From Methylorubrum populi (GTDB lineage: Bacteria; Pseudomonadota; Alphaproteobacteria; Rhizobiales; Beijerinckiaceae): a DNA stretch of 64,000 nucleotides. The DNA is taken from NCBI GenBank assembly GCA_036946625.1, contig JAQIIU010000002.1:1697501-1761500 (forward strand), read 5' to 3'. The position numbers were made by a program, and so were the translations under genes. This document shows positions 19,414-27,806 of this stretch, piece after piece. Positions within the stretch are counted from its first letter, which is position 1. Every line of letters starts with the position of its first letter. Below the pieces are notes generated by a model. That model had not been told where the DNA came from. It made no database searches and saw only the letters and a program-made list of their open reading frames with translations.

Positions 19414-19697
19414 GCCCGCCCTCCTGCGCCCCCCCTCGCCCGCGCCTCGACCGCCGCCGACCGGGGCAAGGTCGCATCGCCCGGCTCCAGCCCGACCAGG
19501 GATTCGAGCCCGCCCCGGCTGAGAGCGAGGGAGGAGCCGTCCCACCACGCGAGACGTAAGGAGTCGAGCAGGACGTCGAGGGCGGCCAACGTCGCGGCGA
19601 GGCCGCCCAGCCCGCCGCGGACGGAAGACAGCGTATCGGCCGGGGATGGCCAGGAGCTGCCGTGGGAAGAGTTTGGAAACATGAAAATGTGCGCCAT
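19410..19697 (-). CDS. Hypothetical protein behind an AT-rich palindromic promoter region
   Basis: About 95 residues from the ATG at 19697 (MAHIFMFPNSSHGSSWPSP), with a hydrophobic Leu-rich helix (LAATLAALDVLLDSLRLAWW) and a variable tail rich in Arg/Gly. An in-frame TTG at 19733 could extend it by 12 residues. It ends with a 4-base overlap into the next gene. The start codon lies inside an inverted repeat (19691-19713), which may be an operator. I do not recognise the protein. Confidence 0.5.
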   Translation of the reverse strand: MAHIFMFPNSSHGSSWPSPADTLSSVRGGLGGLAATLAALDVLLDSLRLAWWDGSSLALSRGGLESLVGLEPGDATLPRSAAVEARARGGAGGRA

Positions 19698-19825
19698 GTG
19701 TTCATCATGGCGCCATCCGCCGTTATTGTGCAAGACTTTCCAAAAATATTGGAAATACTTTAATCGACATATGTTGTGTCACGATTGCAGTGTCGATTTA
19801 GAAGAATTCGACGCGTCCGAAAAAG
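19691..19825 (-). promoter_or_regulatory. AT-rich intergenic region with three inverted repeats
   Basis: This stretch is markedly AT-richer than the rest of the window. It contains GCGCCATG/CATGGCGC (19691-19698 and 19706-19713), TTTCCAA/TTGGAAA (19737-19743 and 19749-19755) and GTCGA/TCGAC further left of the VanX-like gene. The first overlaps the start codon of the downstream small gene. Probably the control region of the two coupled small genes; the regulator is unknown. Confidence 0.45.
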
Positions 19826-19867
19826 CCGCTGCCGCATCTCGGCTTGGCGAGGCGACACACTGCCGGC

Positions 19868-20548
19868 TCAGCGCACGGGCCGGTCGAAGGCGGTCTCGGG
19901 ATGGGGCTCTCCCTTCAGGGTGAAGTGCCACCATTCCTGCGCATAGGGGGCGAATCCGGCGCGAATCATCGCGTCCCGCAGGCGACGGCGATTGCGCGCC
20001 GGCTCCGGGCCGACACGGGACGAGTCCGTCGCCGAGGCCTCGTCGAACCGGTCGAAGGGCGTGCCCATGTCGAGCTCGGCACCGTCGGCGCGGCGCACCA
20101 GCGTCAGGTCCACGGTCGAGCCGCGGGAGTGCGACGAGCGCTCGGCGATGTAGCCGAGGCGGAACAGGTCCGCCTTGTCGATGCGCGGGTAGTAGGCGGA
20201 CTTCATGCGCGTATCGGCCGGATCGCGGGCCCAGGCCGCGAAATCGGCCACCGCCCGGAGCGGGCGGTAGCAGTCGAACACCTTGAGGCCGAGGCCTTCG
20301 GGCGCGAGCGCCACCTGCACGCGGGCCAGCGCCCGTGCCGCGGGCGGCGTGAGCAGGCAGCGGGGCGCCTCGTAGCCGGCGATGGGGCGCCCGACGAAGT
20401 TGTCGGAGCCGGCGTAGCGCATGTCGAGGCGGAGGCCCGGCACGAGCCGGGCGGCGTCGACGAAGGGGTTTTCCGGGAGAGCCGATACCGCACGCGGGCA
20501 TGAGGCGGCGAGTACGCCCAGGAGCAGGATTCCGCTGCGTGGGAACAT
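19868..20548 (-). CDS. D-Ala-D-Ala dipeptidase, VanX/DdpX type (peptidase M15D)
   Basis: 226 residues with a signal peptide (MFPRSGILLLGVLAASCPRA, cleavage near VSA). Zinc-site motifs SSHSRGSTVDLTL (His and Asp ligands) and QEWWHF (Glu base and His ligand) are intact, as is the substrate-binding KVFDCYRPLRAV. The enzyme cleaves D-Ala-D-Ala. In Gram-negative bacteria it is used for peptidoglycan-dipeptide recycling or as a nutrient enzyme, not for glycopeptide resistance, since no vanHA genes are nearby. An exported, periplasmic location is predicted. Confidence 0.9.
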   Translation of the reverse strand: MFPRSGILLLGVLAASCPRAVSALPENPFVDAARLVPGLRLDMRYAGSDNFVGRPIAGYEAPRCLLTPPAARALARVQVALAPEGLGLKVFDCYRPLRAVADFAAWARDPADTRMKSAYYPRIDKADLFRLGYIAERSSHSRGSTVDLTLVRRADGAELDMGTPFDRFDEASATDSSRVGPEPARNRRRLRDAMIRAGFAPYAQEWWHFTLKGEPHPETAFDRPVR

Positions 20549-20630
20549 GAGGCGGTGGCCTTGGATTCGCGCGGCACTCGGCGACGCGGATGTCGTGGAC
20601 GAGGGGCAGGCGCTGACCGTCCGTTCCGCG

Positions 20631-20999
20631 TCAGAGCACCTGGCGCATCACCATCAGCGCCAGCGCCAACCCGCCGATGCCCGCCAGCAGCGAGACCAGC
20701 ACGTAGGCGAGCGCCGCCGCCCAGTCGCCCCGCTGCATCAAGGTGAAGGCTTCGAGGGAGAAGGTCGAGAAGGTGGTGAAGCCGCCCAGGATTCCGGTGG
20801 CGATGAACAGGCGCACCTGGGGCGACCCGCCGCGCAGGGCGAACCAGCCGGCGACGAAGCCCATCAGCACGGAGCCGACGACGTTGATGCCGAGCGTCCC
20901 CCACGGGAGGTTCGAGCCGAGGCGGACGGCCGCGAGATTGACCCCGTGGCGCATCACGCCGCCGAGGCCGGCGCCGAGGAAGACGAGGAGGGTGTTCAA
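20631..20999 (-). CDS. crcB: Fluoride ion channel CrcB/FluC with TTG start
   Basis: 122 residues with four membrane segments and the Fluc hallmarks GLGGVMRHGVNL, WGTLGINVVGS and GFTTFSTFSLEAF. The dual-topology dimer exports fluoride. No ATG or GTG lies near the expected start; a TTG at 20999 gives LNTLLVFLGAGLGG, the usual family N-terminus, so an atypical start is assumed. The open frame continues upstream to 21308 through dispersed repeat DNA and is not likely translated. I looked for a fluoride riboswitch before it and saw none. Confidence 0.88.
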   Translation of the reverse strand: MNTLLVFLGAGLGGVMRHGVNLAAVRLGSNLPWGTLGINVVGSVLMGFVAGWFALRGGSPQVRLFIATGILGGFTTFSTFSLEAFTLMQRGDWAAALAYVLVSLLAGIGGLALALMVMRQVL

Positions 21000-21154
21000 G
21001 GCGTGGGACCCGGAGAGGATGGGGGAGAGAACCTGCGTGCAGGATTTTAGCGCGTCGGCCCACAGGATGGACACCGGCGTCCCGCGCGGTGCCGGTCTCC
21101 ATGTATTGCCTGCGCCGACGGATGGCTTCGGCGTCGCGACGCTGCCGGCGGATG

Positions 21155-21340
21155 ATGCCGTTTCCGATCGATCGCTTCGGGTTTGGCCCCACGCCGTCAT
21201 CGCGAGCGGCCGCGAAGCGATCCAGGGCACGACAGGTCCGGAAAGGGCGCGCCCTGGTTTGCCACGGCTTCGCCTCGCAAGGACGGTGTGGGTGACCCTC
21301 TCCGTCATTGCGATGCTCGGCGCAAGCGATCCAGCAACGC
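21155..21340 (+). repeat. Dispersed palindromic element family A, copy 1 (composite, right end altered)
   Basis: Starts with the family-A left end (CCGTTTCCGATCGATCGCTT) and carries the conserved core GCGGCCGCGAAGCGATCCAG and a GGCTTCGCCTCGCAAGGACG arm. It lacks the usual right terminus and instead runs into a second partial unit (CGTCATTGCGATG...GCAAGCGATCCAG). It fills the 425 bases between crcB and the oxidoreductase operon together with the terminator at 21366. Confidence 0.75.
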
Positions 21341-21365
21341 CACGTCCGCCCCGACGATCGACACC

Positions 21366-21401
21366 GAAAAACCCCCGCCGGCCGACAAGCCGCCGGGGGT
21401 T
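21366..21401 (-). terminator. Strong intrinsic terminator of the aldehyde oxidoreductase operon
   Basis: Thirteen-base arms (21370-21382 and 21389-21401) with one mismatch surround a 6-base loop. On the minus strand the stem is followed by a T run, 24 bases after the stop of the large subunit gene. Confidence 0.8.
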
Positions 21402-21424
21402 CGCCTCCCCGCGGGGCGTCGGCC

Positions 21425-23686
21425 TCAGCCCTCGGTGACGATCTTGTCCGGCGTGATCGGCAGGTGGCGGATGCGCTTGCCGGTGGCGTGGAAGACCGCG
21501 TTGGCGATCGCCGCGGCCACGCCGACGATGCCGATCTCGCCCAGGCCCTTCACCCCGAGCGGGTTCGCCTTGTCCTCCTCGTCGACGAAGATCACGTCGA
21601 TGTCGTGGATGTCGGCGTTCACCGGCACGTGGTACTCGCCGAGATTGTGGTTCATGAACCGGCCGATGCGGTGGTCGAGCATCGATTCCTCGTGCAGCGC
21701 CGAGCCGATGCCCATGACGATGCCGCCGAGAATCTGGCTGCGGGCGGTCTTCGGGTTGAGGATCTTGCCCGCCGCGATGGCCGAGACCACGCGGGTGCAG
21801 CGCACCTGCCCGAGTTCCTCGTCGATCTTCACCTCCGCGAAGATCGACGAGTGGGTGTAGGCCTCGTACCGCTTGGCGAAATCCTTGTCGGGCGCGGCCT
21901 CGCCGGTCGCCTCCAGCTTTTCGGTGTCGGCGGCCTTCATCACATCGGCCAGGGCAACGCTCTTCGACGGGTCGCCCGCCAACTCGATACGGCCATCCGA
22001 AAAGACCACGCGCTCGAAATCGGCGTTGGCGAGCGGCGAGTTCTCAAGCCCCCGCGCCAGCTTGAACGCCTGCTCGGCGATGTCGCGGCAGGCCTTCATC
22101 ACGGCGGTGCCGGAGGAGGCCGCGGTCCACGAGCCGCCCGCCACCGGCGCCTTCGCGAGCCGGGTGTCGCCGAGCTTCGCCGTGACGTGCTCCAGCGGCA
22201 GGCCGAGGGCGTCGGCGGCGATCTGGGTCAGGATGGTGTAGGTGCCGGTACCGAGATCGCCCGTCTGGTTGCCGATCTCGAGCCGGCCGTCGGCGGTGAG
22301 CACCGCGTGGGCGCTCGACGGCATCATCATCGATTCCCAGATGCCGGTCGCCATGCCCCAGCCGACCAGCTCCCGGCCCTCGCGCATGGACCGCGGCTGC
22401 GGGGTGCGCCGGCTCCAGCCGAAGCGCTCGGCGCCCTGGCGGAAGCAATCCTTCAGCGCCTTGGAGCCGAACGGCTTGTCCTCGGTCTGGTCGTGATCGG
22501 TGTAGTTCTTCAGCCGCAGTTCGATCGGGTCCCGGCCGGTGGCGTAGGCGAGTTCGTCCATCGCCGTCTCGATGGCGTAGACGCCGGTCACCGCACCCGG
22601 GGCGCGCATGTCGCCCGGCGTCGGCGTATCGAGCTTGGCCAGGCTGTAGGTGAGCGCGACGTTGTCGCATGCGTAGAGCACGCCCGACCAGTTGACGACG
22701 ACCTCCTGGTAATCCTCGTAAGCCGAGGTGCCCTGCACCGCGTCGTGCTTGAGCGCGGTGAGCTTGCCGTCCCGGTCGGCGCCGAGCGAGACGGTCTGGA
22801 GCGCCTCCGGGCGGTAGGTGAAGGACCACATCTGGTCGCGGGTCAGCGTCACGCGCACCGAGCGGCCGAGATCTTTTGCGGCGAGCATCGCCAGGAAGAG
22901 CTGGTATTGCGGGCGAAGGCCCGAGCCGAAACCGCCGCCGAGATAGGGGTTCAGGACCCGCACCTGCTCCGGCTTCAGGCCGAAGGCGCCGGCGATGTAG
23001 TCGTGGGTGTTCGCGACGCCCTGGATCTTGTCGTAGACCGTGTAGGTGCCGTCCTTCTCCACGACGACGGTGGAGGCGTGCGGCTCCATCGGGTTGTGGT
23101 GCTCGTCGGCCATCCGGTACTGGCCGCCGACGCGGATCTCGGCGCCGTCGAACGCCTTGGCCGCATCGCCCCAAGGCTCCGGCGGCGGCTTGATGCCGGA
23201 GCGCTTCGTCGGCGGGTCGTAGGAAACGCCCGCCTGCGCCGCGAGGTCGGTCTGCGGCGCGGCGACCGCGTAATCGACGCGGACCAGCGAGGCGGCATGG
23301 CGCGCCGTCTCGAAATCCTCGGCGACGACGAGCGCCACGGGCTGGCCCGAGAACACGATCTTGTCGCTCGCCAGCGCCTGGAACGGCGCGCCGGGGGGCG
23401 CCACCGCGTCCTGGTAATCCTCCGGGTCGTCGGAGGTGGCCGGGCGGTTCGCGTGGGTGATCACCTTGACGACGCCGGGCACCGCCTCCGCGGCGGAGGC
23501 GTCGATGCTCTTGATCCGGCCCTTGGCGACGGCGCTCGACACGACCACGCCGTAGGCGAGGTCGGGGGCGGCGAACTCGCCGGCATACTTGGCGAGGCCG
23601 GTGACCTTGGCCGGGCCGTCGACGCGGCTGACGGCGCTGCCGACGAACCGGTCGCGGCCCGCCGCCGTGCTGATCTGAACGGTCAT
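21425..23686 (-). CDS. paoC: Molybdenum cofactor-binding large subunit of aldehyde oxidoreductase, PaoC-like
   Basis: 753 residues of the xanthine oxidase family. Cofactor-contact motifs include NPYLGGGFGSGLRPQY and GSWTAASSGTAVMKAC, and the catalytic Glu lies in KGLGEIGIVGVAAAI near the C-terminus. Length and order fit PaoC/YagR of Escherichia coli, which oxidises aromatic and other aldehydes using a Mo-MCD cofactor. Genes run small (FeS), medium (FAD), large, all on the minus strand with tiny gaps. The insertion chaperone (XdhC/PaoD) is not in this window. The true substrate is unknown. Confidence 0.9.
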   Translation of the reverse strand: MTVQISTAAGRDRFVGSAVSRVDGPAKVTGLAKYAGEFAAPDLAYGVVVSSAVAKGRIKSIDASAAEAVPGVVKVITHANRPATSDDPEDYQDAVAPPGAPFQALASDKIVFSGQPVALVVAEDFETARHAASLVRVDYAVAAPQTDLAAQAGVSYDPPTKRSGIKPPPEPWGDAAKAFDGAEIRVGGQYRMADEHHNPMEPHASTVVVEKDGTYTVYDKIQGVANTHDYIAGAFGLKPEQVRVLNPYLGGGFGSGLRPQYQLFLAMLAAKDLGRSVRVTLTRDQMWSFTYRPEALQTVSLGADRDGKLTALKHDAVQGTSAYEDYQEVVVNWSGVLYACDNVALTYSLAKLDTPTPGDMRAPGAVTGVYAIETAMDELAYATGRDPIELRLKNYTDHDQTEDKPFGSKALKDCFRQGAERFGWSRRTPQPRSMREGRELVGWGMATGIWESMMMPSSAHAVLTADGRLEIGNQTGDLGTGTYTILTQIAADALGLPLEHVTAKLGDTRLAKAPVAGGSWTAASSGTAVMKACRDIAEQAFKLARGLENSPLANADFERVVFSDGRIELAGDPSKSVALADVMKAADTEKLEATGEAAPDKDFAKRYEAYTHSSIFAEVKIDEELGQVRCTRVVSAIAAGKILNPKTARSQILGGIVMGIGSALHEESMLDHRIGRFMNHNLGEYHVPVNADIHDIDVIFVDEEDKANPLGVKGLGEIGIVGVAAAIANAVFHATGKRIRHLPITPDKIVTEG

Positions 23687-23695
23687 GGCTGCTCC

Positions 23696-24712
23696 TTACT
23701 GGATGCGCTTGTCGGACTGGGACTGGGGCGTGCCGGCGGCGGCCTGCTCCAGGCCGCGGACGACGGCGCGGCGCGCCAGCTCGATCTTGAAGCCGTTGGT
23801 CGATTGCGCCCTGGCCTCCCGGAGGATCAGGTCGGCTGCCGCCTTGAAGGTTTCCCGCGTCGCCGGCTTGCCCTGGAGAAGGGTCTCGGCTTCCGCGTTG
23901 CGCCACGGCTTGTGGGCGACGCCGCCGAGCGCGAGCCGCGCGGTGCGGATCGTCGGCCCGTCGAGTTCGAGCGCAGCGGCGACCGAGACCAGGGCGAAGG
24001 CGTAGGAGAGCCGGTCGCGCAGCTTCAGGTAGGTGTGGTGACGGCCGGCAAAGCCCTTCTCCGGCAGGTCGATGGCGACGATGATCTCGCCGGGCCCGAG
24101 ATTGGTGTCCTTGGAGGGCTCGTCGCCCGGCAGGCGGTGGAACTCGCTGAACGGAATGGCGCGGTCGCCCTGCGGCCCGCTTACCTGCACGGTCGCCTCC
24201 AGCGCGGCGAGGGCCACGCACATATCGGACGGGTGCGTGGCGATGCACTTGTCGCTCGTCCCGAGGATCGCGTGGATGCGGTCGACGCCGCCGATGGCGG
24301 AGCAGCCCGTGCCGGGCTCGCGCTTGTTGCAGGGCGTGGCCGTATCGTAGAAGTAGTAGCAGCGGGTCCGCTGCAACAGGTTGCCGCCGGTGGACGCCGC
24401 GTTGCGCAATTGCGCCGAGGCGCCGGCCAGGATCGCGTCGGCGAGCAGCGGGTAGCGCTCGCGGATGCGGGCGTCGTAGGCGAGCGTGGCGTTGGTCACC
24501 AGCGCGCCGATGCGCAAAGATCCGTCACGCTCCTCGATCTTGTCCAGCGGCAGGCGGGTGATGTCGATCAGCTTGCCCGGCCGCTCGACATCGTACTTCA
24601 TCAGGTCGATGAGATTGGTGCCGCCGGCGATGAATCGGGCCGCCGGGTCGCCGCCCAGCGCCTGCACCGCCTCCGCCACCGTGCCGGGGCGGACGTAATC
24701 GAAGCGGTTCAT
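23696..24712 (-). CDS. paoB: FAD-binding medium subunit with extra iron-sulfur site, PaoB-like
   Basis: 338 residues. It starts MNRFDYVRPGTVAEAV with the FAD-domain motif ARFIAGGTNLIDLMKYDVERP. A Cys-rich insertion (LLQRTRCYYFYD, then PCNKREPGTGC and SDKCIATHPSDM) matches the extra 4Fe-4S loop that distinguishes PaoB and 4-hydroxybenzoyl-CoA reductase from ordinary family members. Electrons should flow from the Mo site through the FeS clusters to FAD. Its ATG overlaps the stop of the small subunit (ATGA), and its own stop is 9 bases before the large subunit start. Confidence 0.92.
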   Translation of the reverse strand: MNRFDYVRPGTVAEAVQALGGDPAARFIAGGTNLIDLMKYDVERPGKLIDITRLPLDKIEERDGSLRIGALVTNATLAYDARIRERYPLLADAILAGASAQLRNAASTGGNLLQRTRCYYFYDTATPCNKREPGTGCSAIGGVDRIHAILGTSDKCIATHPSDMCVALAALEATVQVSGPQGDRAIPFSEFHRLPGDEPSKDTNLGPGEIIVAIDLPEKGFAGRHHTYLKLRDRLSYAFALVSVAAALELDGPTIRTARLALGGVAHKPWRNAEAETLLQGKPATRETFKAAADLILREARAQSTNGFKIELARRAVVRGLEQAAAGTPQSQSDKRIQ

Positions 24713-25233
24713 CGGGCGTCTCCCTGGTGCATCACCTCTTCGATGGCATCGACGATGTTGGTGTAGGCGCCGCAGCGGCAGATGTTGCCGCTCATCGCCT
24801 CGCGAATCTCGTCGCGCGTCTTGGCGTGCCCCTCGTTCATCAGGCCGACCGAGGAGCAGAGCTGGCCCGGCGTGCAGTAGCCGCACTGGAAGGCGTCGTG
24901 CTCGACGAAGGCCTCCTGGATCGGGTGGAGGCTGTTCTTGCCCTCGCGCCGGGCGAGCGTGGCGAGCCCCTCGACCGTGGTGATCTCGGCGCCGTCCTTC
25001 ATCACGGCAAGCGTCAGGCAGGAATTGATGCGGGTGCCGTTCACGAGCACGGTGCAGGCGCCGCACTGGCCGTGGTCGCAGCCCTTCTTGGTGCCGGTGA
25101 GGTCGAGGCGCTCGCGCAGGAGGTCGAGCAGCGTGGTCCAGGGCGCGACCTGAAGCGCGCGCCGCTCGCCGTTGATCGTGAGCGTGATGCCGATTGTCCC
25201 GACGGCACCGGGCGAACCGCTGTCGATGAGCAT
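24709..25233 (-). CDS. paoA: 2Fe-2S small subunit of aldehyde oxidoreductase, PaoA-like
   Basis: 174 residues. It has the plant-type ferredoxin site GCDHGQCGACTVLVNG with its fourth Cys in INSCLTLAV, and the helical 2Fe-2S site FQCGYCTPGQLC with GNICRCGAYTNI. The ATG at 25233 (MLIDSGSPGAVGTIG) is the most plausible start; the frame is open to 25389, but no Tat motif appears there, in contrast to E. coli PaoA. The complex may therefore be cytoplasmic here. It is the first gene of the operon; the 290 bases upstream to the divergent dipeptidase gene contain the promoters. Confidence 0.92.
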   Translation of the reverse strand: MLIDSGSPGAVGTIGITLTINGERRALQVAPWTTLLDLLRERLDLTGTKKGCDHGQCGACTVLVNGTRINSCLTLAVMKDGAEITTVEGLATLARREGKNSLHPIQEAFVEHDAFQCGYCTPGQLCSSVGLMNEGHAKTRDEIREAMSGNICRCGAYTNIVDAIEEVMHQGDAR

Positions 25234-25525
25234 GGTTTCATCCGTGATGAGGCGCGGGCCCCGCACGGACGAAACGCGGCACGGTCGGTGTCGCGAGGGG
25301 CCGGGCGAGGAGCGCGTCTGGGAAGGACGCGGGCTCGGGGGCCCGCGCCGGGTCGTGTCGATAACCATTCCAAGGTGGCCCTGTTCCACTTGCCCTGCGG
25401 AGGGGGCACCGCAGCTCGATCACGGACCGGAGAGGCGCGCGGGCGCGCTTCCCGGCCGGGCGGGGTTACGTGAGACGAGAAGCTCGGCTAACGCTTCCCG
25501 CGCACGCCGACCTCGAGGAGCCGCC

Positions 25526-26911
25526 ATGGCCGACGCACTCGATCCCGTCCTCAACGACATCGACCGCGATCTGGACAATTCCCTGGAGCGGCTGTTCGCG
25601 TGGCTGCGCATTCCCTCGATCTCGACCGACCCGGCCTATGCCGGCCATTGCCGCGAGGCGGCGCAGTGGCTCGAAGGGAATCTCACCGCGCTCGGCTTCG
25701 AGACCAGCGTCGAGGAGACCTCGCTGCATCCGGTGGTGCTGGCGCACCGCCCGAAGCCGGGCGCGCCGCACGTGCTGTTCTACGGCCATTACGACGTGCA
25801 GCCGGTCGATCCGCTGAATCTCTGGCGGACGCCGCCCTTCGAGCCGCGCATCGACGGGACGGGAGATTCCAAAAAAATCGTCGCCCGCGGTGCCTCGGAC
25901 GACAAGGGCCAGGTGATGACCTTCGTCGAGGCCTGCCGGGCGCATCTCGCCATGAACGGCGACCTGCCGGTGGGCGTCACCATCCTGATCGAAGGGGCCG
26001 AGGAGAACGGCTCGCAGGGGCTGCCCGAATGGGTGCAGGCCAACCGCGACCGGCTCAAGGCCGACGTGGCGCTCGTCTGCGACACCGGCATGTGGGACCG
26101 GCAGACCCCGCAGATCACCACCTCGCTCAGGGGCTTGGCCTATTTCGAGGTCAAGGTGACCTGCGCCGACCGCGACCTCCATTCCGGTTTCTTCGGTGGT
26201 GCTGCCGCGAACCCGATCCATGTGCTGTCGAAGATCCTGGCCGACCTGCACGATGCGGACGGGCGCGTGACCCTGCCGGGCTTCTACGACGGCGTGCGCG
26301 AGCCGCCGCCCGAGTTGCTGGAACGATGGCGTGGGCTCGGCCTCACCGCGGAAAAGTTTCTGGGGCCCATCGGCCTCAAGGAACCGGCGGGCGAGCGCGG
26401 GCGCCTGCCGATCGAGCTGATCCAGTCGCGCCCGGCCTGCGACGTGAACGGCATCGTCGGCGGCTACACCGGCGAGGGCACGAAGACCGTCATCGCCGCC
26501 CAGGCCTCGGCCAAGGTCTCGTTCCGCCTCGTGGACGACCAGGACCCGGAGACGCTGGCCAGGACCTTCGAGGCCTTCGTGCGCGAGCGCGTGCCCGCCG
26601 ACGGCTCGGTGGAGGTGATCTGCTACAAGGGCTCGCGGGCGGTGGCCCTGCCCTACGACATGCCGCAGCTCGCCGCGGCGCAAGGAGCACTCTCGGCCGA
26701 GTGGGGCCGCGAGGCGGTGGCGGTGGGCGCCGGCGGCTCGATCCCGATCGTCGGCGACTTCAAGCGCATCCTCGGCCTCGACACCCTGCTGATCGGCTTC
26801 GGCCTCGACGACGACCGCATCCACTCGCCCAACGAGAAGTACGAGCTGACGAGCTTCCACAAGGGCACGCGCTCCTGGGCGCGGATTCTGTCGGCCCTCG
26901 CGGCAGCGTGA
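25526..26911 (+). CDS. M20 family dipeptidase / metallopeptidase
   Basis: 461 residues. Metal-site motifs are LFYGHYDVQPVDPLNLWRTPPF (first His and Asp), RGASDDKGQVMTFVEA (bridging Asp) and EGAEENGSQGL (catalytic Glu and metal Glu), with DRDLHSGFFGGAAANP marking the lid/dimerisation domain. This is the CNDP-like dipeptidase branch of M20. It probably cleaves dipeptides in the cytoplasm, as no signal peptide is present. GAGGAG six bases before the ATG at 25526 fixes the start. It is divergent from the paoABC operon. Confidence 0.93.
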   Translation: MADALDPVLNDIDRDLDNSLERLFAWLRIPSISTDPAYAGHCREAAQWLEGNLTALGFETSVEETSLHPVVLAHRPKPGAPHVLFYGHYDVQPVDPLNLWRTPPFEPRIDGTGDSKKIVARGASDDKGQVMTFVEACRAHLAMNGDLPVGVTILIEGAEENGSQGLPEWVQANRDRLKADVALVCDTGMWDRQTPQITTSLRGLAYFEVKVTCADRDLHSGFFGGAAANPIHVLSKILADLHDADGRVTLPGFYDGVREPPPELLERWRGLGLTAEKFLGPIGLKEPAGERGRLPIELIQSRPACDVNGIVGGYTGEGTKTVIAAQASAKVSFRLVDDQDPETLARTFEAFVRERVPADGSVEVICYKGSRAVALPYDMPQLAAAQGALSAEWGREAVAVGAGGSIPIVGDFKRILGLDTLLIGFGLDDDRIHSPNEKYELTSFHKGTRSWARILSALAAA

Positions 26912-26953
26912 GCGGTGCGACATCGATGAAAGCGGGGATTCCAACCCTCTCTC

Positions 26954-27062
26954 CTCATCCTGAGGTGCCCCTTGCGTCGGCAAGGAGCCTCGAAAGATCT
27001 TCCGGTTCCCGCGCGACTCCTGGACGATCCTTCGAGGCCGCTTCGCGGCACCTCAGGATGAG
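26954..27062. repeat. Inverted-repeat element family B, copy 1
   Basis: A 109-base unit bounded by perfect 16-base inverted termini CTCATCCTGAGGTGCC and GGCACCTCAGGATGAG, with a second stem near CCTCGAAAGATC/GATCCTTCGAGG. It lies between the dipeptidase stop and the glycan operon. Copy 2 (46134-46242) has the same length, so this is a discrete mobile-like unit. Confidence 0.85.
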
Positions 27063-27110
27063 GGCGCGGGTGGGAAATCGCCGGTTCGTCCAAGCCGGAC
27101 GCCCCGCGGC

Positions 27111-27806
27111 ATGAGCAGCGCCACGCTCTCGCCGCCGACAGGCGCGACAGGCGCCCCCATCCCCGGCCGCCTCGTCGAGGCCGCGCCCGGCGCCTTCGTC
27201 CTCCGGTTCCCCCTGCCGCCCTCGCTGCCGATCCCCCTGGACGTCGCGGCCCCCGAGGGGGTACGGCTCGTGACCTGGGCCTTCGCCGGGCTCGAAGCCG
27301 GGGCGCGGGGAGGGCCGACCGGCCTGCTGGCGCTCGAAGCGGACGGCCTCGCCCTCGGCGGCGGCCTGACCGTCGCCACCCACTTCCGCGACCTCACCGT
27401 GCATCCGGAACCCGCATCGGCGGAGGCCCTGGGCGCGGCCGAGCGGGCCCTGCTCGCCCGGGCGCTGCTCTCCGCCGGCCCGTCGGGCCTCGCGCCGCTC
27501 GGGCGCCTGTTCGGCCTCTTCGAGGCGGCGGTCGCCGCGCTTCCGGTCGCCGAGGATGCGCCGGCCCTCGCCGACGAGGCCGGCGGCTGGACCCTCGGCG
27601 GCACCGCGATCCCGCACGGCCTGCTGTTTCGCGTGCGCGCGGGCTGGGGCTGCGCCCGGGTCGTGCGCGCATCCCTCGGGCTCAAGCCGCATCCGCGCCA
27701 GCGGCTGACCCTCGCCCCCCTCTGGGGCGCGGCGCCGGAGGGCCTGCCCGAGCGCTCCTTCGCGCTCCACGCCCACGGCTTCACCGCGCTGACAGGGGTC
27801 TCCTGA
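27111..27806 (+). CDS. Hypothetical protein heading the glycosyltransferase operon
   Basis: 231 residues, rich in Ala, Gly, Leu and Pro, with no membrane segment or recognised catalytic motif. Weak beta-type repeats such as GTAIPHGLLFRVRAGWGCARVVRASL and a domain ending FALHAHGFTALTGVS are visible. The stop overlaps the next start (TGATG at 27804-27808), so it is coupled to the GT gene. A role in assembling or modifying the surface glycan is inferred only from operon position. Confidence 0.7.
   Translation: MSSATLSPPTGATGAPIPGRLVEAAPGAFVLRFPLPPSLPIPLDVAAPEGVRLVTWAFAGLEAGARGGPTGLLALEADGLALGGGLTVATHFRDLTVHPEPASAEALGAAERALLARALLSAGPSGLAPLGRLFGLFEAAVAALPVAEDAPALADEAGGWTLGGTAIPHGLLFRVRAGWGCARVVRASLGLKPHPRQRLTLAPLWGAAPEGLPERSFALHAHGFTALTGVS

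Noticed and set aside
20581-21100. Search for a fluoride riboswitch ahead of crcB
   Set aside because: The conserved aptamer segments were not found in the leader.
21308-24766. Frame of over 1100 codons on the plus strand opposite paoC and paoB
   Set aside because: Composition is an antisense shadow of the oxidoreductase genes and no motif is present.
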